From: Geminicoccaceae bacterium
GTDB lineage: Bacteria; Pseudomonadota; Alphaproteobacteria; Geminicoccales; Geminicoccaceae
Length of the DNA: 51,157 nucleotides
Assembly (NCBI GenBank): GCA_028285265.1
Contig: JANQPX010000064.1
Span: 1-51,157, forward strand
Reading direction: 5' to 3'
The notes below the pieces were generated by a model. That model searched no databases and was not told where the DNA came from. It worked only from the letters and a program-made list of their open reading frames with translations. Position numbers and translations under genes: made by a program. Shown piece after piece: positions 43,792 through 51,157 of the stretch. Every line of letters starts with the position of its first letter. The stretch's first letter is position 1.

Positions 43792-45594
43792 ATGACCAGC
43801 CTCGAAAAAATCCGTAACTTCTCGATCATCGCCCATATCGATCACGGCAAGTCGACTCTCGCTGACCGCATTATCGAACATTGCGGTGGCCTAGAAGCGC
43901 GCGAAATGTCGAAGCAGGTCTTGGACAATATGGAGCTGGAGCAAGAGCGCGGGATCACCATCAAGGCGCAGACGGTTCGCTTAACCTACAAGGCCAAAAA
44001 TGGTGAAACCTACCAGCTCAATCTTGTCGACACGCCAGGCCATGTCGACTTTTCCTACGAGGTGAGCCGAAGCCTTCGCGCTTGCGAGGGGTCGCTGTTG
44101 CTCGTTGATTCGACCCAAGGCGTTGAAGCGCAAACCTTGGCGAATGCCTATCAGGCGATCGACGCTGATCATGAAATCCTGCCTGTCCTGAACAAGATTG
44201 ATCTTCCCGCTTCAGAGCCTGAGCGCATCAAGGCGCAGATTGAGGAGATTATCGGTCTCGAAGCCGAAGATGCTCTCGCCGTGTCCGCCAAGACCGGTGA
44301 AGGGGTTGATGATGTCTTGGAATCGATCGTTTCAGACCTGCCGCCGCCAAGCGGCGACTCGACGGCGCCACTGAAAGCCTTGGTGGTCGATAGCTGGTAT
44401 GATGCTTATCTCGGCGTGGTCACCCTGATCCGTGTCAAAGATGGCCAGCTCGGCAAAGGCCAGAAGATCCGCATGATGGGAACGGGTGCGGTCCACCTTG
44501 TCGATCGTGTCGGGGTGTTCACACCAAAAGCGCAACCTGTCGATGCTCTCAAGCCAGGCGAAATCGGGTTTATCACGGCGAGCATCAAGGACATCGCGGA
44601 TGCTCGGGTCGGCGATACCATTACCGATGACCGCAAGCCGGCAGACGAGCCGCTATCCGGGTTTCGTCCGAGCCAGCCAGTTGTATTTTGCGGCATGTTT
44701 CCGACGGACGCTGCACAATTCGAAGATCTTCGAGAAGCGCTTGGTCGCCTTCGTCTCAATGACGCCAGCTTCGAATTTGAAACGGAACATTCAGGCGCTC
44801 TCGGCTTTGGCTTTCGTTGTGGCTTTCTGGGGCTTCTCCACCTTGAGATTATCCAAGAGCGCCTCTCCCGCGAGTTCGATCTCGATCTGGTCATCACCGC
44901 GCCGAGCGTGGTCTACAAGCTCGAAAAGACCGATGGTACGCGGCTTGAGCTACACAACCCTGCTGACATGCCTGATCCTACCCAGATCAAGCAGCTCGAA
45001 GAGCCTTGGATCAAGGCCACCATCCTCGTGCCCGACGATCATTTGGGGGCGGTCCTCTCGCTCTGCACGGAGAAGCGAGGCCAACAAATCGAGCTCACTT
45101 ATGTCGGCTCGCGCGCCATGCTTGTGTACCGCCTGCCGCTCAATGAGGTGGTTTACGACTTCTATGACCGCTTGAAGTCGATGAGCCGCGGTTATGCCAG
45201 CTTCGACTATCAGCTCGATGGCTATGATCCTGCCGACTTGGTCAAGCTCTCGATCCTGATCAATGGTGATCCTGTCGACAGTCTTGCTCTGGTAGTGCAC
45301 AAGACCATGGCCGAATCGAGAGGCCGTGCACTTTGTCAACGTCTGAAGGAATTGATCCCGCGGCAGATGTATCAGGTCGCGCTCCAAGCCGCGATCGGCG
45401 GCAAGATCATTGCGCGCGAGACGGTGAAGGCCTTCAGGAAAGATGTTACCGCAAAATGCTATGGCGGTGACGTCTCGAGAAAGCGCAAGCTCCTGGAAAA
45501 GCAGAAAGCTGGTAAAAAACGCATGCGTCAGATCGGCAAGATCGAAATCCCGCAGGAAGCTTTCCTAGCCGCACTCAAGATGGACAATAGCTGA
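43792..45594 (+). CDS. lepA: elongation factor 4 (LepA)
   Basis: A 600-residue translational GTPase with G1 AHIDHGKST, G2 region ERGITIKAQTV, G3 DTPGHVDF and G4 NKID. The LepA-specific C-terminal domain ends in GKKRMRQIGKIEIPQEAFLAA. It acts on stalled or mis-translocated ribosomes under ionic or thermal stress. It follows pheT by 119 bases and precedes tRNA-Ser. Confidence 0.97.
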   Translation: MTSLEKIRNFSIIAHIDHGKSTLADRIIEHCGGLEAREMSKQVLDNMELEQERGITIKAQTVRLTYKAKNGETYQLNLVDTPGHVDFSYEVSRSLRACEGSLLLVDSTQGVEAQTLANAYQAIDADHEILPVLNKIDLPASEPERIKAQIEEIIGLEAEDALAVSAKTGEGVDDVLESIVSDLPPPSGDSTAPLKALVVDSWYDAYLGVVTLIRVKDGQLGKGQKIRMMGTGAVHLVDRVGVFTPKAQPVDALKPGEIGFITASIKDIADARVGDTITDDRKPADEPLSGFRPSQPVVFCGMFPTDAAQFEDLREALGRLRLNDASFEFETEHSGALGFGFRCGFLGLLHLEIIQERLSREFDLDLVITAPSVVYKLEKTDGTRLELHNPADMPDPTQIKQLEEPWIKATILVPDDHLGAVLSLCTEKRGQQIELTYVGSRAMLVYRLPLNEVVYDFYDRLKSMSRGYASFDYQLDGYDPADLVKLSILINGDPVDSLALVVHKTMAESRGRALCQRLKELIPRQMYQVALQAAIGGKIIARETVKAFRKDVTAKCYGGDVSRKRKLLEKQKAGKKRMRQIGKIEIPQEAFLAALKMDNS

Positions 45595-45679
45595 CGGGCG
45601 TCGCTTATCTCGACCAAGTGCGAGAACGCGAACGACACCCGTTGTCATTGTGCTGACTTCCGTTTACATTCCGCGCGCT

Positions 45680-45768
45680 GGAGGGATGGCCGAGCGGTTT
45701 AAGGCGCACGCCTGGAAAGCGTGTTGGGGTCCTGCCCCTCACGGGTTCGAATCCCGTTCCCTCCGCCA
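45680..45768 (+). tRNA. tRNA-Ser (anticodon GGA)
   Basis: An 89-base class II tRNA with encoded CCA. GGAGGGA pairs with TCCCTCC, and the anticodon stem CACGC/GCGTG encloses CTGGAAA, giving GGA for UCC/UCU codons. A long variable arm (TTGGGGTCCTGCCCCTC) and the T-loop GTTCGAATC are present. It marks the boundary between core genes and the accessory right end. Confidence 0.96.
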
Positions 45769-45985
45769 GGCCTTTTCGACGTGACCCGTCTCAGGCGAAT
45801 TTGAGCCACCGCTAAAACTCCTTAAAAAAGCTTTTCTTTAAAAAATCTGCCCTGGCGAGTCTGCGAAATTCGCCCAAATTTCTCTCGCCACCACTCTATT
45901 TCTCTCTGCCCTAGCCCCGATTCCGGAGCAGGACGTGTTTTATTGGAAAATAACGGGTTACGATAGCCTGGCCGGTTCGGCGTTT
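45769..45985. other. non-coding, A/T-rich stretch after tRNA-Ser
   Basis: No gene is supported. The A/T-rich run at 45818-45848 stands out against the GC-rich surroundings. I found no integrase gene here and no second copy of the tRNA 3' end inside the window. Confidence 0.5.
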
Positions 45986-46093
45986 CTACAAATCTTTGGG
46001 AGAGCGAAGGGAACTGGGATCGACCAGAAACACCGGAATGCTCAGATGGGCGGCGAGCTGCCGCATGAGAATGATTTGGATTGGATGGCCCAT
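45986..46093 (-). pseudogene. possible N-terminal fragment of a PAS-type sensor protein
   Basis: A 35-residue frame reads MGHPIQIILMRQLAAHLSIP then VFLVDP before losing similarity and stopping at TAG. From memory, this resembles the first helices and strand of small PAS-domain proteins, which open with a short helix and a PxFLVDxxG motif. The remainder of the domain is not visible in other frames. It lies between tRNA-Ser and the protease gene. The assignment is weak. Confidence 0.28.
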
Positions 46094-46183
46094 CCGCCGG
46101 TCTCACACTACTGTCCGCGTGATCCTCAGTCTACTCCGTGTCGGCGTCGACAATTTCGGGGCCACTGTGCAATCAGCAAAGCG

Positions 46184-48376
46184 CTAATCCTCGAAACGTT
46201 CCTGGCGCACGATTGCAGGCATCTCGATCTTACCGTGCCCACGGCGCGGATCAGGGACCGGCTGCCCGGAAAATCCGACGGCATGAGTCTGGACGTCGCT
46301 GCGGCTGGGGAGGCTGGTCCCGGAGACACGCTCCGAAATCCACCTTGTGATCTGTGGTGCGGCGACGCTAGTGCCATCCAGCGCGTCGGTCGAGCCGCTC
46401 CGTGTTCCCGCGGCGAGAAGCCCGCGATGCATCGCCGAGTCGTCGCTCACTGCCATGGCATCGGGGCCGCCGCGCGCAGCGTTCGTCGGACCGCCGGCGG
46501 AGTAGGGGCTCGGTCGATCCTCCTTCCTCATGTAGCCGCCAACTACGACCATCTCGCCATCAGTCGTGGCGAGGCCGCTAATCGTTCCTTCGCGGCGGAT
46601 GTCGCAGGCAGGGTCGTCGATTTCGATCGGCCGGCCGTACTCGTCGTAGCGCTGGTAGCACTCGTGGTCGAAATAGGACTGGCGGCCGCGGATCGGGAAG
46701 CCGAGCGGCGGGCCGTCGCGCTGAATCCAGGCGTGGACTTTCTCGCCGTCGGGCAGCGCCTGTTTCGTGAGCGCTACGGTCCAGCGACCTGAAGGTGCTA
46801 TGGCGTCATCGTGAGGCGCCAGCCTTTCTGTCGGCGCAATCTTGATCCCAAAGACGCTGCGGCCGGAGCTCACATCCACATCGTGCTCGACGATGCAAAA
46901 CTCCTCCTCCATCGGAGTGGGCGAGGGTGGGAGAGTCTGCCGAGCGTCTCCCTCGCCGACCAAAGCTGTCGACTGCCCGCCGGGTGACGTGACCGTCAAT
47001 GCGAGACGGCTCGACGAACCCGAGCCCGAAGGCATCCAGACTTCCATGAAACTCCAGGTCTTGCCGTCTGGCTGGATCTGCCATCGCAGCTCCTTTGTCG
47101 TCGTGCCATCGTCGAAATCGACGATGGCGTGGGTGCGGGAAAGATGGCTGTTGCCGGAGGGGACGACCACGCGAAGAGGCACGCCTTCCGTCATCATCCG
47201 GTCGGCGATGCGATGCTCGATGGCATTCTCGGATATCGAACTGCCATCATGGGCACCGAGGTGATGACCGTAGCTGAAATTGATTACGACGGGAATCGGG
47301 CCTGTGCCGCGCTCGGCGGCGATTAGATGGGCTCGGTAGAGAATGTAGTAGACGGCAGCATCGAGATAGGGCTCCAGGTTCGTTCCCGACGTGTCGGCCG
47401 TCGAGTCAGTCGGCAGCTGGACGGCGACGATGGGACGGTCCACTGCAAGCACTCTCTCACCCGCATCGCGATAATCTAGGCCACAGGCTGCGTCCATGAT
47501 ATGCGCGCCGTGGGAAAGGCGCTTGGCGACCGATTTCGGTGTATCGTTGCCGAAGTTGACGGCCCCGAGGTCCCGGTAGAACGAATCCTCGTCGATGAGG
47601 CCGCCATGAGTCGCACTGGCCATGGCGGCGTCGATCTTGCTGCGTGTGAATTCGCGTCCCTGCAGCCCGACACCATCGTTGAACTTACGATCCTGCAACC
47701 AGACAGCTTCTATACGCGTTCTTGCCTCGTCTTTCCAGAACCGCTCATGTCCGAAGGCGATGCCGTCGTCAATAATGCCGATGACGACGACGCCGTCGCT
47801 CGGCGGGTTGCCGGTCAGATCGGGCCAGACGGACGGCGTTGGCACCACCAGCTGATTCTCCTGCAGGATGCGCGACGACAGAGGATCGGCTGAAGGCGGT
47901 GTTCCCATCCTGACGGCCGAAATGACACTTCGAAGGCGTGCGCCGAAATCGCGCTCGAGAAACTCTCTGAAGAAATCTTCACGGACGAAAGCCGTCAGAT
48001 AGAGCTTGTCTTTTACGCCGTCTCCTTCTCGCAGATAGAGAGACGGAACGACGACGGAAGCCAGCCAGGTATTCCTAAAATCGTCGACGTCGATGAGCGG
48101 TGTTCCATTGGCGTCCTCGCCTTGCGCGAAGGCCAGGGCGCTGATCCCCTTCAATTCCAGGAGAACGGTAAACCATTCCTGCTGTGCCGGGTCTGGAAAG
48201 AAGTCCCGTCTTCCGGCGCCGAGCGCCCAGGAGGTGTAGATGTCCTGGCCGGGGAACGTGAACTCTCGGTCAGGGCCATTATCACTCGGCCCGTTGGTCC
48301 CAGGGTATTTTTTGTCGGGCATCAGTCCGATCCAAATCAAAAAAATGATAAAGCAATGCCAGAGCCTATCGAGCAT
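46184..48376 (-). CDS. subtilisin-like serine protease (S8 family)
   Basis: A protein of up to 730 residues with the subtilase catalytic triad: Asp in VVVIGIIDDGIAFGHERF, His in SHGAHIMDAACG, and Ser in DGTSVAAPQITRW near the C-terminus. A long N-terminal region of about 200 residues without a recognised domain precedes the Asp, and an insertion of over 200 residues separates His from Ser. The frame begins MLDRLWHCFIIFLIWIGL, a short hydrophobic run that could be a signal anchor; the ATG at 48322 would remove it and give a cytoplasmic protein. Neither has a strong ribosome site. It is downstream of the haloperoxidase-like gene by 25 bases and probably in its operon. Confidence 0.85.
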   Translation of the reverse strand: MLDRLWHCFIIFLIWIGLMPDKKYPGTNGPSDNGPDREFTFPGQDIYTSWALGAGRRDFFPDPAQQEWFTVLLELKGISALAFAQGEDANGTPLIDVDDFRNTWLASVVVPSLYLREGDGVKDKLYLTAFVREDFFREFLERDFGARLRSVISAVRMGTPPSADPLSSRILQENQLVVPTPSVWPDLTGNPPSDGVVVIGIIDDGIAFGHERFWKDEARTRIEAVWLQDRKFNDGVGLQGREFTRSKIDAAMASATHGGLIDEDSFYRDLGAVNFGNDTPKSVAKRLSHGAHIMDAACGLDYRDAGERVLAVDRPIVAVQLPTDSTADTSGTNLEPYLDAAVYYILYRAHLIAAERGTGPIPVVINFSYGHHLGAHDGSSISENAIEHRIADRMMTEGVPLRVVVPSGNSHLSRTHAIVDFDDGTTTKELRWQIQPDGKTWSFMEVWMPSGSGSSSRLALTVTSPGGQSTALVGEGDARQTLPPSPTPMEEEFCIVEHDVDVSSGRSVFGIKIAPTERLAPHDDAIAPSGRWTVALTKQALPDGEKVHAWIQRDGPPLGFPIRGRQSYFDHECYQRYDEYGRPIEIDDPACDIRREGTISGLATTDGEMVVVGGYMRKEDRPSPYSAGGPTNAARGGPDAMAVSDDSAMHRGLLAAGTRSGSTDALDGTSVAAPQITRWISERVSGTSLPSRSDVQTHAVGFSGQPVPDPRRGHGKIEMPAIVRQERFED

Positions 48377-48401
48377 CGACGTCGCTCGCCTCAGGAACCG
48401 A

Positions 48402-49592
48402 TCAGCGCCACTCTGCGAGCGCTTGACGCCAGATCCAATTAAGGGCAGCGGAACGTCCGTCGGGGCCGAGCGTCTGATTGGTCGGACCGGTCACATAGGG
48501 CTGGATGTCTGTCTGAATGAACGTGCCGACGTCAAACAGGTCATGCCAGACATGATCAATTGGATCGGAGATCGAAGTCATCTGATCACCTTCGAAGGCC
48601 CAGGACGCGTAGCCGGTATCGTGAGTGCATCGTGCGACGAGATACTGTCCGAGTGTCAGGCCGAGCAAGGCGCCAGCGATGCTATCGACAGGGAAGTGCA
48701 CGCCCGCGATTGTCCGGTTCACGGCGATGCGGGATGCGAGGCGCATGAGCTGTACCACCCAGCCGTCATTGGCGAATTGAGGGGCGGGTATGGTTCCTCC
48801 TGACCCGTCATCGACCACGACCCGTCTTAGAAGCGCCGAGAGGACGTAGGCGGCGATCGCCGATTCGGTCGCGTGGCCGCTCGGCAGGGTGCCATGCAGC
48901 GGTGCGGGGATAAGCGGCTGAATCTGCGACGAATATTCGTGGGGACGCCGGCAGGCAAGCCCCGCCTTGACCTGCATGACAACGAAGTAGGCGAGCCCGA
49001 GTGCGGCATTGAGCAGCTCCAGCGTTCTGGGCGTGCGCGACGGATCGAGAAAGGCGACCGAGCTGATGAAAGGATAGGGCTCTCCCAGCTGGGCCAGGAT
49101 CTCAGGCCCCCGATCACCGCGCAGATCGGCGTAGCCGGCGACCAGATTGAGCTGCTGACCGCTGAGCACGGACTCGCGTGGTCGGGTTACCTTCACAAGC
49201 GGCTGCAAGCTGCAGGAAGCCGAGCTGATCTGGAGATGCTGAACGATGACCTGTCGCGATTCCGGATCATCGGCGACCAATTCTTCGGTGCTGAAATTCA
49301 ACCGCGAGATCAGGTCGGATTGGAAGAGCGCCGCCCGCTCTGCCGGGCCCCAGATTTCCAGCGTCACATCGGGATTGGTGGGGAGCGGAACAGGCACTTC
49401 GCTGCCCGGATTTTGCCAGCTGCCGACGATGCCGTCCCGATTTGTCAGGAGCGCGTCCGCAGGGTAGGGGCCGGGAGCCGACGCCTGTCCAGATCCACCC
49501 CAGCCACTCCAACCGCTCCAACCGCTCGAACCACTCCAACCGCTCCAACCGCTCCAACCACTCCAACCGCTCCAACCACTCAATACGCTCAT
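48402..49592 (-). CDS. vanadium-haloperoxidase/PAP2 family protein with N-terminal SGW repeats
   Basis: A 396-residue member of the PAP2/vanadium-dependent haloperoxidase superfamily. The phosphate- or vanadate-binding residues are intact: KAGLACRRP, the PSGH motif (GTLPSGHATES), and RTIAGVHFPVD with the Arg, His and Asp of the third motif. No clear membrane helices surround them, unlike lipid phosphatases, which favours a haloperoxidase-like soluble enzyme. Residues 5-33 are Ser-Gly-Trp triplets: five, then SGS, three more, then GGSG. No signal peptide precedes them. It lies 36 bases after the cyclase-like gene. Whether it halogenates or dephosphorylates cannot be told from sequence. Confidence 0.84.
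   Translation of the reverse strand: MSVLSGWSGWSGWSGWSGWSGSSGWSGWSGWGGSGQASAPGPYPADALLTNRDGIVGSWQNPGSEVPVPLPTNPDVTLEIWGPAERAALFQSDLISRLNFSTEELVADDPESRQVIVQHLQISSASCSLQPLVKVTRPRESVLSGQQLNLVAGYADLRGDRGPEILAQLGEPYPFISSVAFLDPSRTPRTLELLNAALGLAYFVVMQVKAGLACRRPHEYSSQIQPLIPAPLHGTLPSGHATESAIAAYVLSALLRRVVVDDGSGGTIPAPQFANDGWVVQLMRLASRIAVNRTIAGVHFPVDSIAGALLGLTLGQYLVARCTHDTGYASWAFEGDQMTSISDPIDHVWHDLFDVGTFIQTDIQPYVTGPTNQTLGPDGRSAALNWIWRQALAEWR
49494..49580 (-). repeat. 9-bp tandem repeat coding for Ser-Gly-Trp
   Basis: Nine-base units of the form AGYGGTTGG (Y is C or T) are repeated in tandem, five perfect units then a variant unit with TCG, then three more. They encode the SGW triplets at the start of the haloperoxidase-like protein. 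Such units expand and contract by slippage, so copy number may vary among strains. Confidence 0.88.
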
Positions 49593-49628
49593 GACGATCC
49601 GCCCCTCTAAAATACAGTTCGAATTTTA

Positions 49629-51157
49629 CTATTTAGGAATTCCCAGTTTCCGCAAGACGTTAGCGAAGTGTTTTCCCATTTTGCTTGTTGCACCCGGCGA
49701 TCGTTGGGACCACTTGCTCACCGTAAGCGTCGGCTCCAGGATCAGCAGCTCCTCGGCCGTCCTGCGTGCATCATCGTATAGACCGAGCTGCCATTGTGTG
49801 ACCGCTTTCACACGAATCGTCGATGTATGCGCTTTGTTGGCTCGCAGTGACTTCTCTGCGAGTAGCAGCGCATCCTCGAAGTTGTTGGCAGACAGACACG
49901 CCGTCGCGGCGAGGCTGTCGTAGTAATAGCGATGTAAGTCGAGCGGCGAGAGGCTTAACGCGCGATCGGTCTCTTCGACCGCCAGCCCTCCCTGATCGGT
50001 GAAGGCATGGAGTGCACCCTTGTGAAGACGTGCGAGGGGGTCGTTGGGATTAGCCTCTACCGCCTTTCGATAGCTCTCGGCGGCGATGTCGAGCTCTTTC
50101 GTGAAGTGAGTACGCACCAGCCCATCGATGGAAAGCGCAAGGGAGCTCTCGGGATCGGCATCGAGCGCGCGCTTGGAGCAGTCGAGGGCCTGAGCGGCAT
50201 CGCGATCGGGGTCATCCGTCCAGCCCTGCTGCCATCGGAGCACATGCCACTGCGCGAGCCAGGCCCTCGGCACAGATTGTTGCGATGCCCGGTCGATCAG
50301 AGCCTCAAGAAGATCATGTGCATGCTGAAAGTCTTTGAGGGACATGCGGTGCATGAGCGCGACCGCACCCATCAGCAGGGAATAACTCTCCAGAGTCGGC
50401 AGGCTCTGCAGCGTGCTACGTTTGACCTCACGCGAGACGATAGCCAGTCTTGCGTCCCTGGTCAGCCTGCCGATGATCTCGCTGTCGCCGATGATGATGC
50501 TGTCGGTCTTGCCCTCCATGCGCTCCGACCAGATGATGCCGGACGATTTCGACTCAGCAAGCTCAGCGTCGAGGCGGATGCGGTCGCCGTCGACGCGATA
50601 GGTGCCAGAGAGCACATAGTTGGCGTTCAGATGGTCACGCACCTCGTCGAGCGAGACGAGCCGATGGCTAAAGGCCGTGGTGCTCAGGCGGGAGATGACG
50701 TTGAGGTCGGGCGAGCGTGAGAAGTCGCGGATCAGTTCTTCGGCCAGGATGTCGCCCAGGATGTTGTGCTCCTTGCCAACGCCACGACCGGTAAATGGGA
50801 TCACCGCGAGGGTCGGAAAGAGGTTGACCGGCACCGCCGGCAGGCGCGGCGGCGCGGCGAGACCCGGAGGGCGGATGCGATAAGCGCGCACGGGATCCTT
50901 CACGTGCTTCAGAAAGCACTCGCCGAGATCCTCGACATCCGCGTCCAGATCCGGCGTGATCTGCTCGCGCACCGCGGCGGAGACAACGATGTCGCCAGGG
51001 CCGGCCAGAGCGGCCAAGCGCGCGGCGAGGTTGACGCCGTGACCGAAGACATCGTGCTCGTTGACGATAACGTCGCTTTCCTCGATACCAATGCGCAGCA
51101 GCATCAGCTTTTCCGGAGGCTGGCCCTAATTGTCTTGGGCGCTCGCCTGCTGGATAG
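49629..51157 (-). pseudogene. class III adenylate/guanylate cyclase-like protein with TPR region, interrupted by a stop
   Basis: The visible frame (491 residues from ATG 51104) holds the end of a class III cyclase domain: LRIGIEESDVIV, VFGHGVNLAARLAALAGPGD and LKHVKDPVRAYRI. Then comes a TolB/FlgO-like region (PTLAVIPFTG, LAEELIRDFSRSPDLNVISR, YVLSGTYRVDGDRIR) and tetratricopeptide-like helices to the C-terminus. This layout is common in rhizobial cyclase-like proteins. Upstream of the ATG the same frame continues the cyclase text (IQQASAQDN, then GQPPEKLML), but a TAG at 51126-51128 separates the two pieces. So the gene is split by an amber codon, is a pseudogene, or contains a sequence error. 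The N-terminal part lies beyond the window. Normal GD and YGDGVN positions read SD and FGHGVN, so catalysis was perhaps already lost. Confidence 0.78.

Noticed and set aside
45935..46792. 285-residue frame after tRNA-Ser on the plus strand
   Set aside because: It overlaps the Ser-containing end of the subtilase in antisense, and its translation is low in structure and unlike an integrase.
49494..49580. short tandem repeat taken as a CRISPR or minisatellite
   Set aside because: The units are nine bases, in frame and inside a coding region, without spacers.
45680..51157. attachment-site duplication of the tRNA-Ser 3' end
   Set aside because: No second copy of the T-arm and acceptor sequence was found inside the window.

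Overview
The window looks like a chromosome segment of an alphaproteobacterium. This rests on the FrcABC-type sugar importer, the rpmI-rplT-pheS-pheT order, a malic enzyme fused to a phosphotransacetylase-like domain, Bug/TctC-type carboxylate uptake, and moderately GC-rich coding sequence. No species can be named from the sequence alone. No CRISPR array, prophage or replication origin was seen.

Region A (1-580) is debris: three copies of a 12-bp motif at an exact 25-bp period, then a decayed C-terminal piece of a TcuB/CitB-like protein. Region B (641-8588, minus strand) is one compact operon. It encodes an ABC importer (binding protein, two permeases, ATPase), a protein with two glycerophosphodiester phosphodiesterase (GDPD) domains, a LacI-type repressor and an inositol-monophosphatase-family phosphatase. 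A perfect palindrome, TTGCACGCGCGTGCAA, lies at its promoter, and a single-domain MetE-like methyltransferase is divergent from it.

Region C (11.0-21.9 kb) is an inositol catabolism locus. It has an FrcABC/Iat-type importer, a second LacI-type repressor, a Gfo/Idh/MocA dehydrogenase and an iolD-iolC-iolB-iolJ-like operon. Two identical 18-bp palindromes, TTTGCAACCGGTTGCAAA, sit in the two divergent promoter regions. Remnants of an iolE-like and a second iolB-like gene show that the locus has been rearranged. My main hypothesis joins B and C: B imports an inositol-containing phosphodiester such as glycerophosphoinositol, GDPD and phosphatase release inositol, and C degrades it.

Region D (22.4-27.0 kb) is mostly housekeeping: lipB, tRNA-Leu(GAG), maeB and mgtE. 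Region E (27.3-38.6 kb) is metabolic. It contains a leucine-dehydrogenase-like protein with Cys in place of the catalytic Lys, a thiamine-diphosphate enzyme of the acetolactate synthase superfamily, an unrecognised protein, an AroE-like protein, and a tightly overlapping tctC-tctB-tctA-aldehyde dehydrogenase-sucC-like-sucD-like operon. That operon reads as uptake of an organic acid, CoA activation and reduction to an aldehyde; sulfoacetate is one candidate substrate.

Region F (38.8-45.8 kb) is core: msrA, rpmI, rplT, pheS, pheT, lepA and tRNA-Ser(GGA). Region G (45.8-51.2 kb), just past tRNA-Ser, looks accessory. It holds a possible PAS-protein fragment and a minus-strand gene set: a class III cyclase-like gene with an in-frame amber stop, a vanadium-haloperoxidase/PAP2 protein with an N-terminal Ser-Gly-Trp repeat, and a subtilisin-like protease.
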